64,000 nucleotides of DNA. Origin: Massilia frigida. Its GTDB lineage: Bacteria; Pseudomonadota; Gammaproteobacteria; Burkholderiales; Burkholderiaceae_D. The notes beneath the pieces are model-generated. The model saw nothing but the letters and a program-made list of their open reading frames with translations. It had not been told where the DNA came from and searched no databases. Where the stretch lies: positions 186,001 to 250,000 of the forward strand of contig NZ_WHJG01000003.1 of NCBI RefSeq assembly GCF_011682175.1, written 5' to 3'. A program made the translations under genes and the position numbers. Position 1 is the stretch's first letter; each line of letters begins with the position of its first letter. Positions 53,273 through 63,306 of this stretch are shown in pieces.

Positions 53273-54307
53273 TCAGGTGGGGAGAGGGGCGGCTTCGGCT
53301 TCGGCCTCGGCCACGCACACGCGGTTGCGCCCGGCCGTCTTGGCGGCGTACAGGGCCTTGTCGGCGCGTGCGATCAGTTGTTCGGCGGTGTCGGTGCGCG
53401 ACGGGACCACGCTGGCCACGCCGATCGACATGGTGACGATGCCGCCCGGCGCTTGCGGATTGTCCATCGCCAGCTTTTCCAGGTGCGTGCGCACGGCGTC
53501 GGCCACCACCCGGGCGCCGGCCAGGTCGGTCTCGGGCAGGATGACGGCGAACTCTTCGCCGCCGTAGCGCGCCGCCAGGTCGGCCGGCCGCTTGAGGTGT
53601 TCGGTGAGCACCGCCGCGGTCGTCTTCAGGCACAGGTCGCCCGGCAGGTGGCCGAAGCTGTCGTTGTAGGCCTTGAAGCAGTCGATGTCGCACATCAGCA
53701 CCGACAGCGCGCTCTGTTCGCGCTGCCCGCGCTGCCATTCGAGGTCGATGACGTCGTCGAAACGGCGCCGGTTGGCAATCCCGGTCAGGCCGTCCAGCGC
53801 GGCGAACTTTTGCAGTTCGATATTGGCTTGGGCCAGCTGGTGCTGGCTTTCGCGCAGGAAGCGAAACGCTTCGTCGCGCTGCAGCCGGCTGATGTGCGCC
53901 GCCGAGTGGTAGCGCACCCGCGCCAGCAGTTCGAGCCGGTCCGGCAGCTTGACCAGGTAGTCGTTGGCACCCACCGCGAAACTGTGCGCCTTGAGCGTGG
54001 GATCTTCCTTGGACGAGAGCACGATCACGGGCACGTGGCGCAGGCTGTCGCGCTCGCGGTACAGGGCGATCAGCCCGAAGCCGTCGATGCCGGGCATGAC
54101 CAGGTCTTGCAGGATGACGGTCGGTTGCAGCTGCTCGGCGCTGTCGGCCGCCAGCGCCGAGTCGAGCACGTAGTGGTATTCGATGTCCGGCTGGTCGGCC
54201 AGCATGCGCCGCACCGCCTCGGCGATGATCGGCTGGTCGTCCACCATCAGGACCCGCACCTTGAAAACGGCCGGTTCCGGCATGTAGGTTTTGTAAACGT
54301 CAGACAT
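53273..54307 (-). CDS. wspR: Diguanylate cyclase response regulator WspR
   Basis: This 344-residue protein has a receiver domain (VLMVDDQPIIAEAVRRML; phospho-Asp in ILQDLVMPGIDG), a coiled linker (HISRLQRDEAFRFLRESQHQLAQANIELQ) and an active GGDEF domain (RYGGEEF). The inhibitory site RPAD lies five residues upstream. Length and layout match Pseudomonas WspR. WspE phosphorylates it, and clustering then raises cyclic-di-GMP and biofilm matrix. ATG 54307 is chosen; the frame to 54424 overlaps wspF. Confidence 0.94.
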   Translation of the reverse strand: MSDVYKTYMPEPAVFKVRVLMVDDQPIIAEAVRRMLADQPDIEYHYVLDSALAADSAEQLQPTVILQDLVMPGIDGFGLIALYRERDSLRHVPVIVLSSKEDPTLKAHSFAVGANDYLVKLPDRLELLARVRYHSAAHISRLQRDEAFRFLRESQHQLAQANIELQKFAALDGLTGIANRRRFDDVIDLEWQRGQREQSALSVLMCDIDCFKAYNDSFGHLPGDLCLKTTAAVLTEHLKRPADLAARYGGEEFAVILPETDLAGARVVADAVRTHLEKLAMDNPQAPGGIVTMSIGVASVVPSRTDTAEQLIARADKALYAAKTAGRNRVCVAEAEAEAAPLPT

Positions 54308-54338
54308 CGGTGTAGGCTTGTCGGTGAAAATGGCGGCG

Positions 54339-55358
54339 CTAGTTACCGGCCGGCTTGGTCCCAATTCTACTGCGCAATGCCCGTCCGATGTTTTCCAAGG
54401 ATAAAATTTGCTGCGCGGCATCAATCTCGGCGGCGGCGCGTGGCATGCCGTACACAGCGCTGCTGGCCTGGTCCTGGGCGATGGTGGCCTTGCCGGCCTG
54501 GCGCATGGCGAGCAAGCCGTTGGCGCCGTCGCGCCCCATCCCGGTCAGCAGCAGGCCGGTGGCGTCGTTCTCCCAGTGCTGCGCCACGCAGTTGAAAAAC
54601 ACGTCGACCGAGGGCCGGTAAGCGTAGTCGCGCGGCGCTTCGTCGTAGTGCAGGCGGTGGCGCGCGCTCAGGACCAGGTGGTTGTTGGTGCGGGCGATCT
54701 GCACGCAGCCCGCTTCGAGCGGGTCGCCGTCGTCGATCACGCGCACCGGCATCACCAGCTGCTCGCCCAGCCACTTGGAAAAATGGGCGGCGAAGTTTTC
54801 ATCGATGTGCTGGACCACCACGATGGCGGTGCCCGGCGCCGGGGTCCAGCCGGCCAGCACCTTGGCCACCGCGATCGGGCCGCCGGTCGAGGAGCCGATC
54901 GCCAGCAGGTGCTTGATCTTGCCGTTGAAGCGTTCGGGCGCCTGCGCGGGAAGGGTGTCGGCGCCGCTGACGCGTATCAGTTTGCCGATGGTCTTGATCT
55001 TGTGCAGCAGCGCCGCGTCGCCGCCGCCGCCGCGCGCCAGCAGCGGCGTGGCGGTGACGTCGAGCGCACCGGCACCGAGCGCGCGGAACACCTGGCTGAC
55101 ATTGTCCTGCGGCTGGCCGGTGACGACCAGGATCGCGCACGGGGTCTTTTGCATGATCTGGCGGGTTGCTTCGACCCCGTCCAGCTCCGGCATGTTCAGG
55201 TCCATCAACACCAGGTCGGGACGGTTGTCGGCGCACATGCGCACCGCTTCCAGGCCGGTGCGGGCGATCCACACCACCTGGTGTTCGCTGGTGCTGGCCA
55301 CCACGCGGCGCAGCGCTTCGGCCGCCATGGCGACGTCGTTGGCGATGCCGATTTTCAT
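54339..55358 (-). CDS. wspF: Chemoreceptor methylesterase WspF (CheB type)
   Basis: This 339-residue protein has a receiver (LVLMDLNMPELDG) and a CheB methylesterase domain with Ser (IGSSTGGP), His (VVVQHI) and Asp (TGMGRDGA) of the catalytic triad. It demethylates WspA and so dampens the pathway; in Pseudomonas loss of WspF gives wrinkly colonies. All catalytic residues are present, so the brake appears intact. Its start overlaps the wspE stop (ATGA). Confidence 0.94.
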   Translation of the reverse strand: MKIGIANDVAMAAEALRRVVASTSEHQVVWIARTGLEAVRMCADNRPDLVLMDLNMPELDGVEATRQIMQKTPCAILVVTGQPQDNVSQVFRALGAGALDVTATPLLARGGGGDAALLHKIKTIGKLIRVSGADTLPAQAPERFNGKIKHLLAIGSSTGGPIAVAKVLAGWTPAPGTAIVVVQHIDENFAAHFSKWLGEQLVMPVRVIDDGDPLEAGCVQIARTNNHLVLSARHRLHYDEAPRDYAYRPSVDVFFNCVAQHWENDATGLLLTGMGRDGANGLLAMRQAGKATIAQDQASSAVYGMPRAAAEIDAAQQILSLENIGRALRSRIGTKPAGN

Positions 55359-57622
55359 AGGCCGGCTTCTCCGATCAGGTCGAACACGGCGTTGAGCAGG
55401 GTTTCGTCATGGAAGCTGCCCTTGGTCAGGTAGTAGTCGGCGCCGGCGCTCATGCCGCGCGCGCGGTCTTCCGGCCGGTCCTTGTAGGAGACGATCATGA
55501 CGGGCAGTTTGTACAAGTGGATATCCTTCTTGACCAGGCCAACCAGTTCGATGCCGTCCATGCGCGGCATGTCGACGTCGGTGATCAGGAGGTCGTAGTC
55601 GCCGCTGCGCACCACGTTCCAGCCGTCGATGCCGTCGATGGCGATGTCGACCTGGAAGCCGCGCCCCTGCAGCAGCTTGCGTTCCATCTCGCGCACGGTG
55701 AGCGAGTCGTCCACCACCAGGATGCGCTTGACCTTGCGTTTTTCGGGGCCGCCGCGCGCGCCCAGCTGGTGCAGGCCGCCTTCGTGCAGCAGCTTGTCGA
55801 TCGAGAGCAGCAGGTCGGGCACGTCGAGGATCAGGACCGGGGCGCCGTCGTCGAGCAGGGCGCCGGCGCTGATGTCGCGCATCTTGCCGAAGATCGGGTC
55901 GAGCGCCTGCACCGCCAGGCTTTGTTCGCCGCGGATGGCGTCGACCACCAGCGCGTAGCGGCGCTGGGCGGCGCCGATCACCACCACCGGCAGTTCGCCG
56001 GCGCCGCTGCCGATCTGGCCCAGTTCCAGTACCTGGGCGGCCGAGACCAGCCCGAGGTGCTCGCCGCCGAAGTCGAAGAACTGCTTGTGCTCCAGCGTGT
56101 GGATCTCGCTTTGCGGCACCTTGAGCACCCGCTCGACCTTGACGATGGGGATCGCGTAGGCTTCGCCCTGGACGTCGATCACCAGTGCGCGCACGATCGA
56201 TTGGGTCAGCGGCAGGGTGATGAAGGTGCGCAAGCCCTCGCCGGGCGCGGACTCGATGCGCACCGTGCCATTCTGTTCGCGGATGGTCTGGTGCACGATG
56301 TCGAGCCCCACGCCGCGCCCGGAAATGGCGCTGGTGGTTTCCTTCAGGCTGAAGGCGGGCAGGAACAGGAATTCGATCAGTTCCGGCTGCGACATGGCTT
56401 GCGCCATCGTGGCGCTGGCCATCTTGCGCTCGACCACCTGGCGCCGGATGCGTTCGATGTCGACTCCGCGCCCGTCGTCGGCAATCTCGATACTGAGCAT
56501 GCCGGCGCGGTGGCGCGCCTCCAGCACGATGGTACCCAGCGCCGGCTTGCCGGCGGCGATCCGTTCGGCCTGGGTTTCCATGCCGTGGTCGACGGCATTG
56601 CGCAGCATGTGGTTGAGCGGGCTTTCGATGCGCGCCAGGATGTCGCGGTCGACCAGGGTGTCTTCGCCTTCGATCAGGAGCTGCGCTTCCTTGCCCAGGC
56701 TGCGCGCCAGGTCGCGCACCATGCGCGGGAACGCTTGCACGCCATCGCGGAAAGGGCGCATGCGCAGGGTCAGCACTTCATCGACCAGGTTTTTCGATAC
56801 GCCCAGCAGGCGCCGCTCGTAGCTTTCGATGTCAGCCATGTGTTCGAGCATGAACTGCTTGAGCGGGTGGGCCTTCTGGCCGGCCAGGGCCGATTGTTCG
56901 ATCAGGGCCTGGTCGCCGCCGCGCACCACGGCATCGTGCAGCTGTTCGAGCGCCTGGAACAGGCTGGCCTGGTTGCGCTTGAAGCGCTGCAGCTGGGCGA
57001 TGAAGGGGTGCATCTGGTGCGCGTTGATGCGCGACTCGCTGGCCAGGGCCAGCAGGCGCTCGAAGTTCTGGGCCGCCTTGGGCGCGCCATGGGCGCGCTG
57101 CGGCGCCAGGTCGTCGGGGGCGCTCGCCAGCGGCAGCGTGGCCGCTTCCAGCACCGGCACGGCCAGCTGCGGCGGCGCCGCAATCGGGTCGAGTGCGGGC
57201 GCCGACTCGATCAGCGCGATGCCGGCGATGCTGTTCAGCGTCGCGGCGATGCGCGCGCCGTGCTGTTCCAGCCAGGCCGGCAGAGCGGCTTCGTCCAGGG
57301 TCGAGAACTGCAGTATCAGGTCGACCCCGGCCAGCAGTGCGTCGATGCGCGCGGGCGTGAGCTGGAGCTGGCCGTTCTGGGCGGCGATGAAGGCGTCTTC
57401 CATCCCGTGCGCCAGCTGCACCACCACGTCCAGGCCGACGATGGCGGCCGCGCCCTTGATCGAATGGGCGGCGCGCATCATCGCCTCAAGGGTGGAAGCG
57501 TCGCCGCCGCCGCGCTCCATGCTCAACAGGCCATCGGTGAGGACCTGGGTCTGGCCGTCCGCCTCCATGCGGAACAGGTCCAGCATCGAGAATTGACTGA
57601 GGTCGCCGCCGCCGGTGCTCAT
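55355..57622 (-). CDS. wspE: Hybrid CheA-type kinase WspE
   Basis: This 755-residue protein contains an Hpt domain with phospho-His53 (MRAAHSIKGAAAIVGL), a dimerisation region, a CheA-type ATPase (LNHMLRNAVDHGME, IADDGRGVD, SGRGVGLDIV), a CheW-like domain and a C-terminal receiver (LLITDVDMPRMDG). It phosphorylates WspR and WspF. The Ala/Pro-rich stretch at ~140-190 is a flexible linker. It is joined by 4-bp overlaps to wspD upstream and wspF downstream. Confidence 0.95.
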   Translation of the reverse strand: MSTGGGDLSQFSMLDLFRMEADGQTQVLTDGLLSMERGGGDASTLEAMMRAAHSIKGAAAIVGLDVVVQLAHGMEDAFIAAQNGQLQLTPARIDALLAGVDLILQFSTLDEAALPAWLEQHGARIAATLNSIAGIALIESAPALDPIAAPPQLAVPVLEAATLPLASAPDDLAPQRAHGAPKAAQNFERLLALASESRINAHQMHPFIAQLQRFKRNQASLFQALEQLHDAVVRGGDQALIEQSALAGQKAHPLKQFMLEHMADIESYERRLLGVSKNLVDEVLTLRMRPFRDGVQAFPRMVRDLARSLGKEAQLLIEGEDTLVDRDILARIESPLNHMLRNAVDHGMETQAERIAAGKPALGTIVLEARHRAGMLSIEIADDGRGVDIERIRRQVVERKMASATMAQAMSQPELIEFLFLPAFSLKETTSAISGRGVGLDIVHQTIREQNGTVRIESAPGEGLRTFITLPLTQSIVRALVIDVQGEAYAIPIVKVERVLKVPQSEIHTLEHKQFFDFGGEHLGLVSAAQVLELGQIGSGAGELPVVVIGAAQRRYALVVDAIRGEQSLAVQALDPIFGKMRDISAGALLDDGAPVLILDVPDLLLSIDKLLHEGGLHQLGARGGPEKRKVKRILVVDDSLTVREMERKLLQGRGFQVDIAIDGIDGWNVVRSGDYDLLITDVDMPRMDGIELVGLVKKDIHLYKLPVMIVSYKDRPEDRARGMSAGADYYLTKGSFHDETLLNAVFDLIGEAGL

Positions 57623-58305
57623 CGCAGCAACCTTGTCAGCTGGTGGCCGACCAGCGGCGCATCGAGCACGCCGATGCGCATCTCGCCCTGGGTCAGCACG
57701 CCGGTGATGAAGCGCTGCAAGCCCTTGTTGAGGGTGGCCGCCGGCGCGCCCACGCTGGCCGCGCCGTAGCGCAGGATGCCGTGCAGGTCGGCCACCGGCA
57801 GGGCGAAGCGCTGCTCTTCCCAGACGATGACGAGCAGGCGCGCGAACACGTGGCGTCCGCCCTGGACCGGGGCGTCGTTTTCATCGATCCCGAGCATGCT
57901 GGCCAGCGCGATCGCTGGCGCCAGGGTGCCGCCGACGTTGACGATGCCGGTCAGGGCGCCGCCGCTGCGGTGCGGCAGCGAGTGGCTGGCGGCGAGCGGT
58001 GCGACCGCGGACACCATCCGGGTCGGCAGCATCAGCCATTCGCGCCCCAGGCGGAACACCAGCCCGGAGTGGTCGTGGCGCGCGCGCTCGGCCTGCGGCT
58101 GGCGCAGCAGGGCGGCCCAGTCGTCGCGGTAGCCCGGTCCGACCGGGCGCCGCATGCTGTGGCGCGCCGCGCCCTCGTACACATCGCAGTTGCGGCAATG
58201 GACATGCTGCGCGAGCTTGGGGCAACTGAGGTCGCCGGCCACGCCGATCCTGTTCCAGCAATCGTCGAGGTCCAGCGCGTGCGGCTGGTCGGGCGCGGTC
58301 GTCAT
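57619..58305 (-). CDS. wspD: CheW-type coupling protein WspD
   Basis: The protein has 228 residues. The N-terminal ~70 residues carry a Cys/His-containing extension (CPKLAQHVHCRNCDVYEGAARHS) resembling those of other WspD proteins. A CheW domain follows (LVFRLGREWLMLPTRMVSAV, GIVNVGGTLAPAIAL). It is one of two CheW proteins in the operon linking WspA to WspE. The start overlaps the wspC stop by 4 bp. Confidence 0.92.
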   Translation of the reverse strand: MTTAPDQPHALDLDDCWNRIGVAGDLSCPKLAQHVHCRNCDVYEGAARHSMRRPVGPGYRDDWAALLRQPQAERARHDHSGLVFRLGREWLMLPTRMVSAVAPLAASHSLPHRSGGALTGIVNVGGTLAPAIALASMLGIDENDAPVQGGRHVFARLLVIVWEEQRFALPVADLHGILRYGAASVGAPAATLNKGLQRFITGVLTQGEMRIGVLDAPLVGHQLTRLLR

Positions 58306-59567
58306 GGGGCGCCTTTGCGTTGGTCGCCGTCATTGCGGCGCTGGTAGATGCGCGCGGCGCGCTGCTTGAGGGCGGCCGCCTGGGCCGGCTCGCCACTTTG
58401 CTCGGCCAGCAGCGCCAGGTGGCACAGCGCTTCGTAGTGGTCCGGCTGCAGGTAGACGCAGCGGCGCCAGTGGTCGCCCGCTTCGGCGATGCGCTGTTCG
58501 CATTCGCTGACCATGCCGAGGATGAAGTAGGCGTCGGCCGAATCGGGGTTCTGCTCGAGCAGTTCGCGACAGGCTGCCGCGGCGCCGCTGTAGTCGCCCA
58601 GGTCGGCCTGGCGGCGCGCGCGCGCCAGCATGTCCGCGGCTGGCGGCGGCGCGGCAGCCGGCGCGGCAGCCGGCGCTGCGGCAGCCAGCGGCCGCGCGGC
58701 GCGCGCTGGCGCCGCTGCGCTTGCGGCGGGCCGCTCCGGCGCGGGCGGGCGCGCGTGCTGGCGGGCCGGGATGCGCGGCGGCCAGGAAGCGTGGGCGCCG
58801 GCCTTTTCGAGGGCGAAGGCGCCGGGCGCGCGCAGCGTGGCAAAACCGTTGCGGCAGAAGGCCGGCACCTCGGCATAGCCGGCCAACAGGATGCCGTCGT
58901 CGGCCAGCAGGCGCGCCAGGCTGGCGATGGCGGCGGCCACGGTGGGGTCGTCGAAGTAGATCAGCAGATTGCGGCAAAAGATGACGTCGTAGTAGCCCGG
59001 CCGGCTGGAAAAGGCGGGATCGAGCAGGTTGGCCTGGTTGAAGCTCACCTGGGCGCGTATGTCGTCGCAGATCTGGTACTCGGCGCCGGCCGCTGTAAAG
59101 TAGCGTTCGCGGAAATCGAGGTGGCGGCCGCGGAAGGCGTTGCGGGTGTACAGGCCGGCGCGGGCGCGCGCCAGCGCCACCTCGGACAGGTCGACCGCGT
59201 CGATCGCATAGTCGCTGGCAGCCACGCCCGCGCTTTGCAGCGACATGGCCATCGAGTACGGTTCTTCGCCGCCGGCGCACGGCACCGACAGGATGCGCAG
59301 CGGGCGCGCCGGCCTGGCCGCCAGGCGCCGTGCGACAAACGCGGTGGCCGCGACGAACGCTTCGGCGTCGCGGAACATCCACGATTCGGGCACCACCACC
59401 AGTTCGGTCAGCGCGCCCAGTTCCGCCGCGCCGTCCGCGAGCAGGCGTTGGTAGGCGCGCGTGTCGTCCAGCGCGAGCGCCTGCATGCGCCGTTCGACGG
59501 CGCGGCCGACCACGGCCTCGGTCAGGTTCAGCCCCGTTACCTGCTGCAGCAGGTCGCGCGCTTTCAT
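58302..59567 (-). CDS. wspC: Chemoreceptor methyltransferase WspC (CheR with TPR)
   Basis: This 421-residue protein has an N-terminal CheR all-alpha subdomain, a SAM-binding domain (ILSVPCAGGEEPYSMAMSL, IDAVDLSEVALARARAGLY, FCRNLLIYFDDPT), an Ala/Pro-rich linker (~270-320), then TPR repeats (~330-400: YFILGMVSECEQRIAEAGDHW). It methylates WspA. TPR fusion is typical for WspC and probably mediates complex formation. Confidence 0.94.
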   Translation of the reverse strand: MKARDLLQQVTGLNLTEAVVGRAVERRMQALALDDTRAYQRLLADGAAELGALTELVVVPESWMFRDAEAFVAATAFVARRLAARPARPLRILSVPCAGGEEPYSMAMSLQSAGVAASDYAIDAVDLSEVALARARAGLYTRNAFRGRHLDFRERYFTAAGAEYQICDDIRAQVSFNQANLLDPAFSSRPGYYDVIFCRNLLIYFDDPTVAAAIASLARLLADDGILLAGYAEVPAFCRNGFATLRAPGAFALEKAGAHASWPPRIPARQHARPPAPERPAASAAAPARAARPLAAAAPAAAPAAAPPPAADMLARARRQADLGDYSGAAAACRELLEQNPDSADAYFILGMVSECEQRIAEAGDHWRRCVYLQPDHYEALCHLALLAEQSGEPAQAAALKQRAARIYQRRNDGDQRKGAP

Positions 59568-60034
59568 GCGGGCGCTCCGGTGGCGGGGAACAGTTGCGCG
59601 CGCACGTCGGCGCTGAGCAGCTGCGCGAGGCTGACCAGTTGCAGCATGCCGGCGCCGTCGGCGGCCACCTGGCCCAGGAAGGGGGCGCCGGCGACGCCGG
59701 CATCGGCCAGCGCGGCAATGTCGATGGTGTCGACCCCGATCACGTGTTCGGCCAGCAGGCCGAGCGGGCGGGTGGCGCCGTCGGCATCGCCGTCAGCGAG
59801 CGGATAGTCGACCAGGATGATGCGCGAGTCGTACCACAGCTGCCCGGGCGGCACGCCGGCCAGGGCCGAGAGGTCGATCACCGGCACCGGCGCGCCGTGC
59901 AGGTCGAGCAAGCCGGCCACGTAGCCTGGCGCGAGCGGGATGGCCTTCAGGGCGGCGGCCGGCAGCACGCGCGCCACCGCCCGCAGGGGCAGGGCGTAGC
60001 GGTCGGCGCCGATATGAAAGACCATGACTTTCAT
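59564..60034 (-). CDS. wspB: CheW-type coupling protein WspB
   Basis: This 156-residue CheW-domain protein (VMVFHIGADRYALPLRAVARVL, AGLLDLHGAPVPVIDLSAL) is shorter than WspD and has no extension. It lies 10 bp after wspA and overlaps wspC by 4 bp. It couples the WspA receptor to WspE. Confidence 0.92.
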   Translation of the reverse strand: MKVMVFHIGADRYALPLRAVARVLPAAALKAIPLAPGYVAGLLDLHGAPVPVIDLSALAGVPPGQLWYDSRIILVDYPLADGDADGATRPLGLLAEHVIGVDTIDIAALADAGVAGAPFLGQVAADGAGMLQLVSLAQLLSADVRAQLFPATGAPA

Positions 60035-60044
60035 CGCCGCAGCC

Positions 60045-61859
60045 TCAGGTGTTGACCGAGAAGGTCGCCACCGACGATTGCAGGTCGCTGGCCGCGTACT
60101 GCAGCTGGTGCACCGCTTCGCTGGTGGCCTTGAGCGATTCGACGGTCTGCTGGGTGGCGTCGTTGAGCTGCATCATGGTGTCGGAAATCTGCGAGGCGCC
60201 CACCGCCTGCGACTGCATCCCCTGCAGCACCAGGTCGAACTGGGGCGCCAGCTTTTGCACCTGGTCCATCACGGTGGAGAGCTGTTCGCCCACCTGGCGC
60301 ACTTCGCCGACGCTGCGCCGGATCTCTTCGGAGAATTTGTCCATGCCCATCACGCTGGCCGATACCGCCGACTGCATTTCCTTGAGCATTTGCTCGATGT
60401 CCCAGGTCGACACCGAGGTCTGGTCGGCCAGGCGGCGGATTTCGGTGGCCACCACCGAGAAGCCGCGCCCGGCGTCGCCGGCTTTTTCGGCTTCGATGGC
60501 GGCGTTGAGCGAGAGGATGTTGGTCTGGTCGGCCACCTTGGTGATCGTGATCAGCACACTGTTGATGTTGCTGGCTTTTTCCGACAGCGCGGCCAGCTTG
60601 GCATTGATCGAATCGGTGGCCGAGACCATGTGCTGCATGGTGCTGTCCATGCGTTTCAGGTTTTGCTGGGCCTCGGCGGTGGCGCTGGTGGTGTAGTCGG
60701 CCACCGCGGTGGCGTCTTCCATGGTCTTGAGCAGCTGGGTGGTGTTGGCCGAGATTTCCTTGGTGGTCGAGAGGATTTCGATGCTGGTCTGGGCTTGTTC
60801 GATGCCGGTCGCTTCCTGCTGCTTGGCCGAGGCGGCGATTTCGGTGGCCGAGGTGGTGACCTGGATGCCGGCCTTTTGCACATTGTTGAGCAAGATGCGC
60901 AGGTTGCCGACCATGGTTTTCAAGCCCTCGCCCATGCGTCCGATGGCGTCGCTGCCGGTGATGGCCACGGTGCCGGTCAGGTCGCCGATGGCGGCCTTGG
61001 AGACCACGTCGAGCAGGGCGTCGACATTGGCGCGCAGCAGGTTGGTGGCGGCCGCCTCGTTGGCCTGGCCATCCTGGATCGATTGCGCCATGCGGTTGAA
61101 TTCCTCGGTGACCTTGCCCAGTTCATCGCGCGAGATCACGGCTGCGCGCGCCGACTGCTGGCCGGCGGCGATCTTGCCGACCGCCTCGGTCAGGTTGTTG
61201 AGCGGGGTGAGCAGCGCGCGCGCCAGCATCCAGGCCACGATCGAGGCCAGCGCCACGCACACTGCGCCGCCCAGGCTCAGCAGCAGGGACATGGTTTTTT
61301 GCAGTTGCGCCGATTCGGTCGAGCGCGCCGTCAGCAAGGCATTTTCCTCGTCGGCGATCTGGGCGATCAGGCCGCGTACTTCGCTGACGATCTGGAAGCC
61401 GTTGCTGAGCTCGGGCCAGCGCCCGATCTGCTCGGCGGAGTCGGCCACCTTGCCCAAGGCGCGCCGTTTGGCGATCATGGGCCGGATCACGGTCTTGAGC
61501 CAGGTGCCGGTCATGGCGTCGAGCTTGCGGATGCGCGCATTCTGGGCCGGGTTGTCGGCGGTCAGGCGAAGCGCGCGCTGGACGTTTTCCAGCAGCGATT
61601 TTTCCTCGTCGATCTGGGGCGACAGGAAACGTTCCTCGCCGGTCAGCAGGTAGCCGCGCACCTCGGCCTGGATTTCCAGCACGTTGGTGGCGATTTTGTT
61701 GGTTTCAAGCAGCACTTCCAGGGTGTGGCGATCCCAGCGGTTTGCATCGGACATCTTGGAGAAATTGTTGTAGGCCAGGATCAGCAGGAACAGGATGATG
61801 GCGACGATGCCGCCGAAGCCGAGAAACAGCTTGTTCTTGATGCTCAGGTCAGTAAACAT
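60045..61859 (-). CDS. wspA: Membrane chemoreceptor WspA
   Basis: This 604-residue methyl-accepting protein has a first helix (LGFGGIVAIILFLLILAY) and a periplasmic CHASE3-like domain with the hallmark RGYLLTGEERFL. A second helix (LLLSLGGAVCVALASIVAWML), a HAMP domain and a signalling domain with the hairpin tip region around NILSLNAAIEAEKAGDAGRGFSVVATE follow. In Pseudomonas WspA responds to surface contact or envelope stress and drives WspR. It is first in the operon; the promoter should lie in 61860-62037. Confidence 0.94.
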   Translation of the reverse strand: MFTDLSIKNKLFLGFGGIVAIILFLLILAYNNFSKMSDANRWDRHTLEVLLETNKIATNVLEIQAEVRGYLLTGEERFLSPQIDEEKSLLENVQRALRLTADNPAQNARIRKLDAMTGTWLKTVIRPMIAKRRALGKVADSAEQIGRWPELSNGFQIVSEVRGLIAQIADEENALLTARSTESAQLQKTMSLLLSLGGAVCVALASIVAWMLARALLTPLNNLTEAVGKIAAGQQSARAAVISRDELGKVTEEFNRMAQSIQDGQANEAAATNLLRANVDALLDVVSKAAIGDLTGTVAITGSDAIGRMGEGLKTMVGNLRILLNNVQKAGIQVTTSATEIAASAKQQEATGIEQAQTSIEILSTTKEISANTTQLLKTMEDATAVADYTTSATAEAQQNLKRMDSTMQHMVSATDSINAKLAALSEKASNINSVLITITKVADQTNILSLNAAIEAEKAGDAGRGFSVVATEIRRLADQTSVSTWDIEQMLKEMQSAVSASVMGMDKFSEEIRRSVGEVRQVGEQLSTVMDQVQKLAPQFDLVLQGMQSQAVGASQISDTMMQLNDATQQTVESLKATSEAVHQLQYAASDLQSSVATFSVNT

Positions 61860-62037
61860 GGGTCTCTCCGGGAACGATGTTGTTCGCTATAAATGTAACA
61901 TCGTTGAGGCAGAGCACGGGACAATTCGCCGCGGAGAACGGGAAATTTTTTGCGGGGGAGGGGAGGGCGCGGCCGCATGCGGGCCGCGCCGGCCGGCGGG
62001 CACGCGGCCCACCGGGGACGAGCTTGCTGTTTGCTGC

Positions 62038-63270
<1,233 letters not shown>

Positions 63271-63306
63271 GGAGTTTCCAATCTTGGGTTGAACAATCTG
63301 GTGTTG

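Noticed and set aside
55409-57769. 786-codon open frame on the plus strand
   Set aside because: It is antisense to wspE; composition-driven shadow without motifs.
61966-61990. 9-bp GC hairpin GGCGCGGCC/GGCCGCGCC after argG
   Set aside because: There is no T tract on the argG-proximal strand side, so it is not called a terminator; palindromes this GC-rich occur by chance here.
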